This document shows, one piece after another, positions 17,753-25,771 of a stretch of DNA of 64,000 nt (its first letter is position 1; every line of letters begins with the position of its first letter). Location: NCBI GenBank assembly GCA_016704565.1, contig JADIZV010000001.1, forward strand, positions 1,302,001-1,366,000. The letters run 5' to 3'. Under the pieces are notes generated by a model. It did not search any database. It worked only from the letters and a program-made list of their open reading frames with translations, and was not told where the DNA came from. A program made the translations under genes and the position numbers. This DNA is from Candidatus Phosphoribacter baldrii. GTDB taxonomy: Bacteria > Actinomycetota > Actinomycetes > Actinomycetales > Dermatophilaceae.

Positions 17753-18469
17753 GTGACCGACCGCGTCGACTACACCGGCGAGGGGCTCGACGAAGCCGAC
17801 CTCGCGCCCACGCCCTACGAGCAGCTGACCCGCTGGATCGGCCAGGCCACCGCGGAAGGGGTGCGCGCCGCGGAGTCTCCCGAGGGGCTGGCGCTGCAGT
17901 TCGCCACGGTCGACTCCGACGGAGCGCCCAACGTGCGGACCGTGCTGATGCGCTTCCTCGACCCGCGCGGGCCGGGGTTCATCACCGACGCGGGGTCGGC
18001 CAAGGCGCGCGAGATCGCGGGCAACCCGAGGGTCGCGGCGTCGCTCGGCTGGCCGGAGCTGTTCCGGGTCGTGCGCTTCCGCGGGGTGGCCGAGCCGGTC
18101 GAGGCGCAGGCGCTCGCGGACTACTTCGGGCAGCGACCGTGGGGGTCGCGGATCGCCGCATGGGCCTCCCGCCAGTCGGCGCCGGTCGCCAGCCGCGCGG
18201 CGTTGCTCGCCGAGTTCGACCGGTATGCCGCGCAGTTCCCCGACCACGGCTCACCGGACGACGTGCCGGTGCCGCCGACGTGGGCCGGCTTCCGGGTGCG
18301 GGCGACGGAGGTCGAGTTCTGGGCCGGTCGGTCCAGTCGGTTGCACGACCGGATCGTGTTCTCGGCGACTGGGTCGGCCACCGTGGCGGCGATTGATGGC
18401 GGGGGGCCGGGGCAGATCCCGCTCCTGGACGACCCTGCGGCCTGGACGGTGAGCCGCCGCCAGCCGTGA
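17753..18469 (+). CDS. pdxH: Pyridoxine/pyridoxamine 5'-phosphate oxidase PdxH
   Basis: The 238-residue FMN enzyme oxidises PNP or PMP to PLP. Signatures are PNVRTVLMRFLDPRGPGFIT, the FMN/PLP-binding VAASLGWPELFRVVRFRG, RPWGSRIAAWASRQSAPV and the C-terminal EFWAGRSSRLHDRIVF block. The start is the GTG at 17753, with TACGCT six bases upstream, suggesting a leaderless or near-leaderless transcript. It supplies the cofactor for SerC nearby. An open frame in phase with it continues past its TGA to 18852. Confidence 0.92.
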   Translation: MTDRVDYTGEGLDEADLAPTPYEQLTRWIGQATAEGVRAAESPEGLALQFATVDSDGAPNVRTVLMRFLDPRGPGFITDAGSAKAREIAGNPRVAASLGWPELFRVVRFRGVAEPVEAQALADYFGQRPWGSRIAAWASRQSAPVASRAALLAEFDRYAAQFPDHGSPDDVPVPPTWAGFRVRATEVEFWAGRSSRLHDRIVFSATGSATVAAIDGGGPGQIPLLDDPAAWTVSRRQP

Positions 18470-18852
18470 GGGTGGCGCGGGGGCGGGCGGGACGGCATAC
18501 GGGATCCGCTGGGTGGGCCCGACGGAACCGGGACCGGACATGGGAACGGCCCGTGGGGGAGCCGGTCTCCGACGAGCGGAGGGCCGACGTGCACGCTGGA
18601 CGAGACGTGCCTACCCACGGGCCGCGGCGACTGCTGGTATTGCGGTCGCGTCGACGTCCCAAGACTGGGACGGTGCGCTAACGCGCAGCCACCTCACGTG
18701 TCCGATAGGAACTCACTACCTGACCACCTCCTCTCTCGTGTGAGGGAGACGGTATGCCGCGGCCGCGGCGTTCTCAAGGGATTTCCGGGAAGGCTGGGAG
18801 GGTCAACCCCCGCCGAGATTGACCTTGCGGGCCATCTGGCCGGCGTGTCGTG
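18470..18852 (+). other. Open frame in phase with pdxH, Cys-rich, no clear start; structured
   Basis: After the pdxH stop the same frame stays open to a TGA at 18850. Around 18585-18660 it codes for a cysteine cluster (TCTLDETCLPTGRGDCWYCG and a further Cys at VPRLGRC) that resembles a zinc ribbon, with high third-position GC there. No ATG is in frame and the only GTG comes after the cluster. The DNA also holds an 11-bp inverted repeat (18547-18557 with 18614-18624) and a CGTCCCA/TGGGACG hairpin. It could be a missed small gene, a decayed gene, a structured RNA or chance. Confidence 0.3.
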
Positions 18853-18916
18853 AAGGCAATGTCAATCTCGGCGGGGGGTTGGACAGGATCTGGCGGGGTT
18901 GGACAGGATCTGGCGG
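18804..18916 (+). repeat. Long inverted repeat plus 20-bp tandem repeat
   Basis: A 20-base arm (18804-18823) pairs with 18861-18881 (one bulged G) around a 37-base loop. Immediately after it, the 20-base unit GGTTGGACAGGATCTGGCGG occurs twice in tandem (18877-18896, 18897-18916). Both lie just upstream of the promoter of the next MFS gene and could act as a terminator or insulator. Confidence 0.75.
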
Positions 18917-18932
18917 GGCGCCGGGCAGGACC

Positions 18933-18938
18933 TACAGT
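18933..18938 (+). promoter_or_regulatory. Probable -10 box TACAGT, leaderless MFS gene
   Basis: TACAGT ends seven bases before the GTG at 18946. The spacing suggests transcription starting at the start codon, although GAGGGG just before the GTG could also act as a ribosome site. Confidence 0.45.
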
Positions 18939-18945
18939 GCGAGGG

Positions 18946-20361
18946 GTGACCACCGGCTCGGCTTCCGGCATCCCACAGGTGACCAGCCTGCGGCCGATCG
19001 CGGTGGCGGCATACGGGCCAACGATCCTGTCCTCGGTCGGGACCGGCGCCGTGCTGCCGGTGCTCGCGCTGACCGCCCGCGACCTGGGCGCCAGCGTCGG
19101 AACGGCCGCGGTCGTCGTGGCCCTGCTCGGTGTGGGGATGCTCGCCGGCGACCTACCCGCGGGCGCGCTTGCTGCACGGATCGGTGAGCGGCGGGCGCTG
19201 CTCGCGGCGAGTCTCGCCGAGGCGGTGGCGATGGCCGCGGCGGGGCTCGCGCCGTCGGTGCTCACCTTGGGGGCGGCGGTCCTGGCCCTGGGGCTCGCGG
19301 GCTCGGTCTTCGGGCTGGCCCGCCATGCCTACCTCGCCGAGGCCGTGGCGCCGACCCTGCGAGCCCGGGCGCTGTCGACGCTCGGGGGAGTGCATCGGGT
19401 GGGCATTTTCGTCGGGCCGTTCGTCGGTGCACTCACCTTGGGATGGTGGGGCAGCATCGGCCCGTATGCCGTCGGCGTCCTCGCCGCGCTCGCCGCGGCC
19501 GTGCTGGTGGCGGTGACTCCTGACCTGGCGCTTCGGGATGCCGCCCGTCGGGCCGACCGGATTGGGCGCGTCGAGCGACTGAGCCAGGCAGGGCAGGAAC
19601 GGCGAGCAGGGCAGGAAGGGCGAGCAGGGCAGGAAGGGCAACCGAGCCAGGCTGCGGAAGCGGGGCCTGCGAACCAGCCTGGCCGTGGGACGGCTACCCA
19701 GGCCCGACTCACCGTGCTGTCCGTGCTGCGGGCCCATCGACGGGTGCTCACCACGCTGGGGCTCGGCGTCCTGGCCGTGTCGGCGACCAGGGCGGCGCGC
19801 AACGCCATCGTCCCGCTGTGGGCTGAGGCGATCGGGCTGGATGCCGCGTCCACGAGCATCGTCTTCGGGCTGTCGGGGGCCGCCGACATGCTCCTGTTCT
19901 ATCCGGCGGGCTGGGCGATGGACCGGTTCGGGCGGGTGCACGTGGCAGTACCGTCGATGCTCGTCCTCGGACTCGGGATGCTTCTCGTGCCACTCGTGGG
20001 CACGTTCTGGGGGCTGGTCGTCGTCGCGACCGTGCTCGGGATCGGCAACGGGATCGGTTCGGGGATCCTCATGACCCTCGGGGCGGACGCATCACCGGAG
20101 GTCGGGCGGGCCCAGTTCCTCGGCGGCTGGCGACTCATGGGCGACATCGGGTGGGCCGGCGGCCCGGCCCTGGTCTCAGCCGTGGCCGTCGTCGCCTCGC
20201 TCGGGTGGGCGTCGGTGACGATGGGCCTGCTGGCCTGGGCGGGGGCGGCCTGGCTGCGGGTCTGGGTGCCGCGCTTCGACCCGATCAGACGGGGTCCGGC
20301 GAGTGCGCCGAAACCTGGCCCCCCGCCGAGTTCGGGTCCCGCGTCGACCCCAAAGCCGTGA
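18946..20361 (+). CDS. MFS transporter with repeat-expanded central loop
   Basis: The protein has 471 residues and 12 predicted helices. Motif A occurs as GALAARIGERRALL after helix 2. The central cytoplasmic loop (about residues 205-250) is hydrophilic and contains tandem copies of AGQEGR encoded by 18-base repeats near 19600-19640. Similarity is to multidrug or sugar exporters; the substrate is unknown. The GTG start is chosen from the -10 box and from alignment to the first helix. The end overlaps the convergent acetyltransferase gene by 77 bases. Confidence 0.85.
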   Translation: MTTGSASGIPQVTSLRPIAVAAYGPTILSSVGTGAVLPVLALTARDLGASVGTAAVVVALLGVGMLAGDLPAGALAARIGERRALLAASLAEAVAMAAAGLAPSVLTLGAAVLALGLAGSVFGLARHAYLAEAVAPTLRARALSTLGGVHRVGIFVGPFVGALTLGWWGSIGPYAVGVLAALAAAVLVAVTPDLALRDAARRADRIGRVERLSQAGQERRAGQEGRAGQEGQPSQAAEAGPANQPGRGTATQARLTVLSVLRAHRRVLTTLGLGVLAVSATRAARNAIVPLWAEAIGLDAASTSIVFGLSGAADMLLFYPAGWAMDRFGRVHVAVPSMLVLGLGMLLVPLVGTFWGLVVVATVLGIGNGIGSGILMTLGADASPEVGRAQFLGGWRLMGDIGWAGGPALVSAVAVVASLGWASVTMGLLAWAGAAWLRVWVPRFDPIRRGPASAPKPGPPPSSGPASTPKP

Positions 20362-20836
20362 GCGCTGCCCCGTCGGTGCGCCACACCGTCCACTCGTCCT
20401 GAGGCACCGCACCGAGGCTCTCGTAGAACCCGTGCGCCGGGGTGTTCCAGTCCAGCACCCACCACTCGAACCGCGGGTAACCCCGCTCCACCGCGATCCG
20501 GGCCAGCTCGACGAGCAGTCGTCGCCCGAGCCCCAGGCCCCGCGCCTCCGGCCGGACGAACAGGTCCTCCAGCCAGATCCCGTGCCGGACCTTCCACGTC
20601 GAGAAGGTGACGTACCAGATCGCGATCCCGGCGACGCTCCACGTCCCCGCGCCGTCCCGCACCTCCGCGACATGGCAGAACACCTGCGGCGAGGCACCGA
20701 ACAGGTGCTCCCGGAGGTCCCCGACGCTGCCCTCGACGGCGTCGGGCTCCCGTTCGTAGACGGCCAACGCCACGATCAGCTCGTGGATCGCCGCGCAGTC
20801 CTCGGAGACGGCTTCCCTCACGCGCACCTCGGTCAC
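20285..20836 (-). CDS. GNAT N-acetyltransferase, spermidine/diamine acetyltransferase-like
   Basis: The 183-residue protein has the GNAT acetyl-CoA motif A in LEDLFVRPEARGLGLGRRLL and motif B in WWVLDWNTPAHGFYESLGA, ending DEWTVWRTDGAALTAL. That ending is characteristic of the SSAT-like group that acetylates polyamines or thialysine. The start is GTG 20836 (VTEVRVREAVSED). Its 3' end overlaps the convergent MFS gene. A GTATGCCG copy lies just upstream at 20846. Confidence 0.85.
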   Translation of the reverse strand: MTEVRVREAVSEDCAAIHELIVALAVYEREPDAVEGSVGDLREHLFGASPQVFCHVAEVRDGAGTWSVAGIAIWYVTFSTWKVRHGIWLEDLFVRPEARGLGLGRRLLVELARIAVERGYPRFEWWVLDWNTPAHGFYESLGAVPQDEWTVWRTDGAALTALGSTRDPNSAGGQVSAHSPDPV

Positions 20837-20942
20837 GGTCCCGAGGGTATGCCGTCCGCCTCCGCCCCCAGGTAGCCGCCCCATCGCCGTGCGGCCGGGT
20901 TTGCCGACCCACCGCTCAGGGATTCAAGATCCGCGTGCGCCA

Positions 20943-20986
20943 CGGAGTGCGGTTGAGGGGGCGATCATGCCCTCAACCGCACTCCG
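20943..20986. repeat. Perfect 17-bp intergenic hairpin
   Basis: CGGAGTGCGGTTGAGGG (20943-20959) pairs with 20970-20986 around the loop GGCGATCATG. It lies between the acetyltransferase start and the photolyase stop and could end the photolyase transcript, but a degenerate copy at 2101-2160 shows it is a repeat family. Confidence 0.75.
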
Positions 20987-21019
20987 TCGGGCACTCGCTC
21001 AGCGCCAGGCAACCGAGGG

Positions 21020-22378
21020 TCAGGTGCGGGTCACGGCATACCGGCGCAGCGACTCCTCGCGCTCGGTGGCGTGGTCGAGGATCCGCCTGGGGTAGCCCGC
21101 GGCATACCCCTGCGGGTGGCGCCACGGCTCATGGGCGGCGGCCCCGGGAAGGTGGGCCAGCTCGGGCACCCATCGCCGCACATACGCACCGTCGGGGTCG
21201 AAGCGCAGGCCCTGACCGACCGGGTTGAACACCCGGAAGTAGGGCGCCGCGTCCGTGCCGGTCCCCGAACACCATTGCCAGCCATGCGAGTTCGAGGCCA
21301 GGTCGCCGTCGGCCAGCAACGCCATGAAGTGCCGGGCCCCGTGCGGCCACCACACATGCAGGTCCTTGACGAGGAAGCTCGCCGTGACCATCCGGACCCG
21401 GTTGTGCATCCAGCCGGTCGCCGCCAGCTGACGCATCCCCGCGTCGACGAACGGGAACCCGGTCCGGCCCTCTTGCCACGCCGCGAACCCGGCGCCCGGC
21501 GCGTCGTAGGTCATCCCGGCCATCGGCCGCAGGTCCGCCCACGCCGACCCGGGGTGGTGCCACAGCACATCCGCATAGAACTCGCGCCAGGCCAGCTCGG
21601 TGACGAACGTCGCCGCGCCGGGGCTCGCGGCCGCTGGGGAGGCGGCCAGGTCGGCCAGCAGGGTGCGCGGGTGGATCTCGCCGAACTTGAGCGCCTCGGA
21701 CAGCCGCGACGTCCCGTCGAGATCCGGCCGGTCGCGGCGCTCGCCGTAGTCCGCGACGCCCTCCGTGAGGAAGGTGGCCCAGCGCTCGGCAACTGCCGCC
21801 TCGCCCGCCACTGCCGCCGATGCCGGTCCCGATTCGGTCGGCAGGCCGTCGGATGGCACGCCGGCCAACCCGCGTAGCCGGCCCGGAGCGGGTGCCGGGC
21901 CGGGAGCACCGTGCGCTCGCCAGGCCCGCGCGAACGGCGTGAACACCCGGTATGCCGTCCCGCCTCCCGTCCGCAGTGTCCCCGGTCCGATCGCGTATGC
22001 CGTGCCCGTCGCCACCCAGTCGCACCCCTGCACGGCCAACGCAGCCCGAACCTCAGCATCCCGACGGCGACCGTAGGGGGTCGTCTCGGCGGTCACGTGC
22101 ACCGAGGAGGCTCGGACCTCGCGGGCCACGGCCGGCACCACCTCGGACGGTGAGCCGCGGCGGATGACGAGGGGCACGGCATACCGGGCCTGCAACGCTG
22201 CGTCGAGCGCGCGGAGGGAGTCGACCAAGCGCGCCCGCCGGGCGGCCCCCGCCGAAGCCCACAACACCGGGTCGAGGACGAAGAGCGGCACGATCGGACC
22301 GCCGGACGAGGCGGCGGCGAGCAACGCAGGGTGGTCGGCGATCCGCAGGTCGCGGCGGACCCACCACACACTCGTCAT
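21020..22378 (-). CDS. phr: Deoxyribodipyrimidine photolyase
   Basis: The 452-residue flavoprotein repairs cyclobutane pyrimidine dimers with blue light. The N-terminal antenna domain begins MTSVWWVRRDLRIADHPAL. The C-terminal FAD domain shows TSRLSEALKFGEIHPRTLL, ELAWREFYADVLWHHP, the TGWMHNRVRMVTASFLVKDL block and SNSHGWQWCSGTGTDAAPYF. Two ATGs in tandem (22381, 22378) allow either start. It is divergent from ideR with a very short spacer. Six GTATGCCG copies sit in or at the gene. Confidence 0.93.
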   Translation of the reverse strand: MTSVWWVRRDLRIADHPALLAAASSGGPIVPLFVLDPVLWASAGAARRARLVDSLRALDAALQARYAVPLVIRRGSPSEVVPAVAREVRASSVHVTAETTPYGRRRDAEVRAALAVQGCDWVATGTAYAIGPGTLRTGGGTAYRVFTPFARAWRAHGAPGPAPAPGRLRGLAGVPSDGLPTESGPASAAVAGEAAVAERWATFLTEGVADYGERRDRPDLDGTSRLSEALKFGEIHPRTLLADLAASPAAASPGAATFVTELAWREFYADVLWHHPGSAWADLRPMAGMTYDAPGAGFAAWQEGRTGFPFVDAGMRQLAATGWMHNRVRMVTASFLVKDLHVWWPHGARHFMALLADGDLASNSHGWQWCSGTGTDAAPYFRVFNPVGQGLRFDPDGAYVRRWVPELAHLPGAAAHEPWRHPQGYAAGYPRRILDHATEREESLRRYAVTRT

Positions 22379-22400
22379 CATCGGTGAGAGGCTAGCCCCC

Positions 22401-23174
22401 GTGAGCGACATGATCGACACCACGGAGATGTATCTACGGACCATCTTCGAGCTCGAGGAGGACGGGATCCCGCCGATGCGTGCCCGCATCGCCGAGCGCC
22501 TGGGCCACTCGGGCCCGACGGTGTCCCAGACCGTGGCCCGGATGGAGCGCGACGGGCTGCTCGCGGTGAGCGACGACCGGTTGCTCGAACTGTCCGAGTC
22601 GGGGCGGCTGGCCGCGACGCGGGTCATGCGCAAGCACCGCCTGGCCGAGCGGCTGCTCGTCGATGTCCTCGGCCTGGACTGGGAGCTCGCACACGCTGAG
22701 GCCTGCCGGTGGGAGCACGTCATCAGCGACGAGGTCGAGCGGCGGATCCTCGCGCTCGTGGGGGACTCCAGCCGCTCGCCCTACGGCAACGCGATCCCGG
22801 GTCTGGCCGAGCTGGGCGGGGCTGAGGCTGGTGAGACCGATGGGATTGGCGGGGTTGGCGACACGCCCGACCCGCGCCACGGTGAGCGACCTCTCACGGA
22901 GGTGTTCACCCTGGGGTCGAACGGGTCTGCGGGGGTCGACGGGAGTTCGGCGACGTCGCACCTGGTGCACACGCTCCGGATCGGGGAGCCGGTCCAGGTG
23001 GATCACTCGGCGCTCTCGCTGCTCACCGTGGCCGGGCTGGTTCCTGGCCGGTCCTCTCGGGTGCTGTTGCAGGACAACGAGATTCGTGCTGTTCGCGAGG
23101 GTGCCGTCGACCGTGAACCGGTCGTCATCCCCGCCGGGATCGCCGCCTACGTCTTCGTCGTCGCCCGCGGCTGA
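22401..23174 (+). CDS. ideR: Iron-dependent repressor IdeR/DtxR
   Basis: The 257-residue DtxR-family regulator matches mycobacterial IdeR residue for residue at the metal sites: Met10, Cys102, Glu105 and His106 (primary), His79, Glu83 and His98 (ancillary). The DNA helix is SGPTVSQTVARMERDGLL. Fe(II) binding should let it repress siderophore genes. A Gly-rich insertion (about residues 140-175) separates the dimer domain from the SH3-like C-terminus. The GTG start gives VSDMIDTTEMYLRTI and matches IdeR numbering exactly. Confidence 0.93.
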   Translation: MSDMIDTTEMYLRTIFELEEDGIPPMRARIAERLGHSGPTVSQTVARMERDGLLAVSDDRLLELSESGRLAATRVMRKHRLAERLLVDVLGLDWELAHAEACRWEHVISDEVERRILALVGDSSRSPYGNAIPGLAELGGAEAGETDGIGGVGDTPDPRHGERPLTEVFTLGSNGSAGVDGSSATSHLVHTLRIGEPVQVDHSALSLLTVAGLVPGRSSRVLLQDNEIRAVREGAVDREPVVIPAGIAAYVFVVARG

Positions 23175-23319
23175 GCGGGTGCGGCGCCCGCGCCGGTATG
23201 CCGTGCCGCGGCATACCGACCCGTCTGTCGTGACCGCGCGGAGGCCCTTCCGTGACCTTGGCGTGACATTCGGGGGTGTCGTCGGCTAAAGTTTGGCCAC
23301 TCGCCCAGCACACGGGCGG

Positions 23320-23512
23320 GCCCCGACGCGGACCGCCGAGTCCTGCCACCGCCGAGGGATCTGCGATAACCGCCAGGCAGGAGCGGGGGACCCATTCTTG
23401 TGGGCGTCGTGAGACGCCCTTGGGGTGAAGTTCCCGGATCGGCCCTCTCACCGGGCCGGAACCGGAGCCGGGTGATCAACTCCCACCCGAACCCGACAGC
23501 TCACCTCGTAGG
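23320..23512 (+). promoter_or_regulatory. Cyclic-di-AMP riboswitch (ydaO-yuaA class)
   Basis: The leader of the NlpC/P60 gene has conserved pieces of the ydaO class in order: GCCGAGGGATCTGCGATAAC, the CGCCAGGCAGGAGCGGGGGA block, a variable hairpin (GGGCGTCGTGAGACGCCC), TTGGGGTGAAGTTCCCGG and the 3' part GACAGCTCACCTCGTAGGCG. In actinobacteria this riboswitch precedes rpf and NlpC/P60 cell-wall hydrolases and lowers their expression when c-di-AMP is high. Boundaries are approximate. Confidence 0.85.
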
Positions 23513-23532
23513 CGTTTGTGGAGAGGTTTATC

Positions 23533-24344
23533 GTGGCCAAGCACGTTGGGCGGCATCGCGCCCAGGGGTTCTCCCCCCTGAGTGAACTGACCCAGATCGC
23601 TGGCGACTCCGCCAAACCTGCTGCCCGCGCCACCGCCGTCATGGCCGTGTCCAGCGGGCTCATTGCGGGCATGGTCGTCCCGGCTTACGCGGCGCCTGTG
23701 GTCGCTGGTGCGGACGGGGTGTCCTCGGACGCCCAGGCCGCGGACCAGCCCATCATCGACATCGTCGGCGTCAGCGGTGTGCCGGCGACGGACGGCCCGG
23801 GCCTGCCCCCGGTCGCCGCCGTCGAGTCCGCCGTGATCGAGGTCGGCCCCGTGGTGAGTGCGCCTGCTTCCGTGGCCGCGCTGCCTGCCTTCGGGAGCCT
23901 CGGGTTCAAGACCAAGAAGGTCACCGTTGCGGCGCCGGCGGTTCGGGTGTCCCGGTCCACGACGACCGCGGCCCGCACCTCGCCCACCGCGGTCGTGGTC
24001 CCCGTCCAGAGCGGCTCGATCATCGCGGTCGCCGCGAGCCTGTTGGGCATCCCCTACCGCTACGGCGGTTCGTCGCCGTCCACCGGCTTCGACTGCTCGG
24101 GCTTCACGTCCTACGTCTACAAGGTCGCCAAGGGGATCGTGCTCCCGCGCACGGCCGAGGGCCAGCGCGGGGCGCGGTCAAGATCGCCAACCCGGTGCCT
24201 GGTGACCTCGTCTTCTTCGGCAACCCGGCCACGCACGTCGGGATCTACGCCGGCAACGGGATGATGTACGACTCACCGCACACCGGTGAGGTCTCCCGAT
24301 ACCGCAAGATTTACTCCAGCAGCGTCACCTACGGCCGCTACTGA
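23533..24344 (+). pseudogene. NlpC/P60 peptidoglycan endopeptidase, single-base frameshift
   Basis: The start GTG 23533 (VAKHVGRHRAQ, RBS GGAGAGG) leads into a signal peptide and a C-terminal NlpC/P60 domain with the catalytic cysteine in GFDCSGFTSYVY. After LPRTAEGQR the frame is lost: one base is missing in GCGCGGGGCGCGG (24165-24177). In the next frame the domain resumes as AVKIANPVPGDLVFFG, the catalytic His in ATHVGIYAGNG, and ends SSSVTYGRY. Restoring one base gives a normal protein of about 270 residues. It is either a real mutation or an error in a G/C run. It is controlled by the riboswitch upstream. Confidence 0.85.
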
Positions 24345-24390
24345 TCGACGGCTGGGCGCAGCACCTGATGGACGGCTGAGCGCAGCAGAC

Positions 24391-24424
24391 GAAAGGCCCC
24401 GCCCGATCCCGGGCGGGGCCTTTC
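24391..24424. terminator. Intrinsic terminator
   Basis: A perfect 15-bp stem (24391-24405 with 24410-24424) has a 4-base loop ATCC, with AAA at the left foot and TTT at the right foot. It can end transcripts from both sides and lies between the NlpC/P60 gene and a convergent small gene. Confidence 0.9.
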
Positions 24425-24456
24425 GTGCTGTGATCGGTGGTCGAGGGCGACGGAGG

Positions 24457-24774
24457 TCAGCCGACCATCAGCGAGCCGCGGCCAGCGTGGGCAAGCTTGC
24501 TCTGCAGGATGCTGCGCATGAGCTCCGCCTGCGGTCCATCGTGGCGGTCGGCGGCGGCCAGCAGGTCGAGAATGTCGGACCGGCTGTGGTAGCCGTCCAG
24601 CTCGCGGTAGAGGTTGGCGCGCAGGGCGCGGGCCTCACGGCGTTCGCGCAAGTCGTCGCGCACGCTCGCCCAGAACCCGGGGCGGGTGTCAGTGGTGTCG
24701 GTGCTCGTCGGGGCAGTGCTCGTCGGTGTGGTGCTCGTCATGGTGCTCTTCGTGTTCCTCGTCGTGGTGCTCAT
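24457..24774 (-). CDS. Small protein with Thr-rich N-terminus, unrecognised
   Basis: The 105-residue product begins with about 40 residues rich in Thr and Ser (TSTTPTSTAPTSTDTTDTRP). An amphipathic, charged helical part follows (DDLRERREARALRANLYREL, then SDILDLLAAADRHDGPQAEL). It is divergent from a LysR regulator, so that regulator may control it through the palindrome at 24826-24854. The start ATG 24774 is chosen; an upstream in-frame ATG at 24834 overlaps the palindrome. Function is unknown. Confidence 0.6.
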   Translation of the reverse strand: MSTTTRNTKSTMTSTTPTSTAPTSTDTTDTRPGFWASVRDDLRERREARALRANLYRELDGYHSRSDILDLLAAADRHDGPQAELMRSILQSKLAHAGRGSLMVG

Positions 24775-24825
24775 GGGTTCTATGGTGGTCCATCTCAATC
24801 CATGCGTCCAATGTCGAATTGATGG

Positions 24826-24854
24826 ATGACTCATGCGCTAGCGTGATGAGTCAT
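24826..24854. promoter_or_regulatory. Palindromic operator over the lysR start, with TAGCGT -10 box
   Basis: ATGACTCAT (24826-24834) and ATGAGTCAT (24846-24854) are perfect inverted 9-mers around 11 bases. The second overlaps the lysR ATG (24853), and TAGCGT (24839-24844) inside it fits a leaderless -10 box. This is the usual place for LysR autoregulation and control of the divergent gene. Confidence 0.6.
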
Positions 24855-25770
24855 GGAGACCGAGGTCCTGCGCTGGTTCCAACAAGTGGCTGACGGAGCC
24901 ACGGTGACCGAGGTCGCTGATCTGTGGATGGTCAGCCAGCCGAAGGTGTCCCGGGATCTCATGGCTCTGCAGCGGGAGGTCGGGGCGCCGCTGCTCGTCA
25001 AGTCAGGCCGCGTGCTGCGGCTCACCCATGCCGGTGCGGTGTTCAAGAAGCACGTCGACGCCATCGTCAACCGGCTGGACGACGCCCTGGCCGATGTCGA
25101 CCAACTCATGGACCCCGAACGCGGGGCAGTGACGCTCGCCTATCAGCAGACCCTGGGGACCTGGTTGGTGCCGTCCCTAGTCGGGGAGTTCCGGGCGACC
25201 CATCCGAACGTGGCCTTCACCCTGGTAGCAGGTGGGGCCGACCTCACGATTCTCGACGAAGGGCGGGTGGACCTGGCGATCCTGGCCGGCCGCCCGCCCG
25301 AGGCTGCGTTGGCCGCCTCGGGCTCGACGGCGGTGCGGTGGGAGGCGCTGTTCCGGGAGCCGCTCTTCCTCGCCGTCGGCCCCGGGCACCGGTTCGAGGA
25401 CATCGACACCGTGCCGCTGGCCCAGCTCGCGGACGAGCCTTGGGTGGCGCTCCCGGTGGGGTCGGTGATCCGGACCGCGATGGAACAGCTGTGCCACGCA
25501 GCGGGTTTCGAGCCTCGGGTCGCCTTCGAGTGCGACGACCTCGCCACGGTTCGCGGCTTCGTCGGGGCCGGACTGGGCGTCTCGATCGTCCCCGCCATGG
25601 GTGAGGACCCTCTCCCTCGGTATGCCGCGACCGCCCGCCTCGTCGCCCTCGCCGACCCGGGTGCGCGCCGCGAAATCGGCCTGGCCTGGTCCACCGAGCG
25701 GCGACTGCTGCCTGCGGCCGACGTGTTCCGCCGCTTCGTGTTGGGGCAGGCGAGAGTGCCCGGAGCCTGA
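24853..25770 (+). CDS. LysR family transcriptional regulator
   Basis: This 305-residue regulator has an N-terminal winged helix (residues 1-60: LRWFQQVADGATVTEVADLW then QPKVSRDLMALQREVGAPLL) and a periplasmic-binding-protein-like effector domain (about 90-290). The effector is unknown. The start ATG lies within a palindrome. It is convergent with the DUF222 gene; only one base separates the two stops. Confidence 0.88.
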   Translation: METEVLRWFQQVADGATVTEVADLWMVSQPKVSRDLMALQREVGAPLLVKSGRVLRLTHAGAVFKKHVDAIVNRLDDALADVDQLMDPERGAVTLAYQQTLGTWLVPSLVGEFRATHPNVAFTLVAGGADLTILDEGRVDLAILAGRPPEAALAASGSTAVRWEALFREPLFLAVGPGHRFEDIDTVPLAQLADEPWVALPVGSVIRTAMEQLCHAAGFEPRVAFECDDLATVRGFVGAGLGVSIVPAMGEDPLPRYAATARLVALADPGARREIGLAWSTERRLLPAADVFRRFVLGQARVPGA

Positions 25771-25771
25771 C

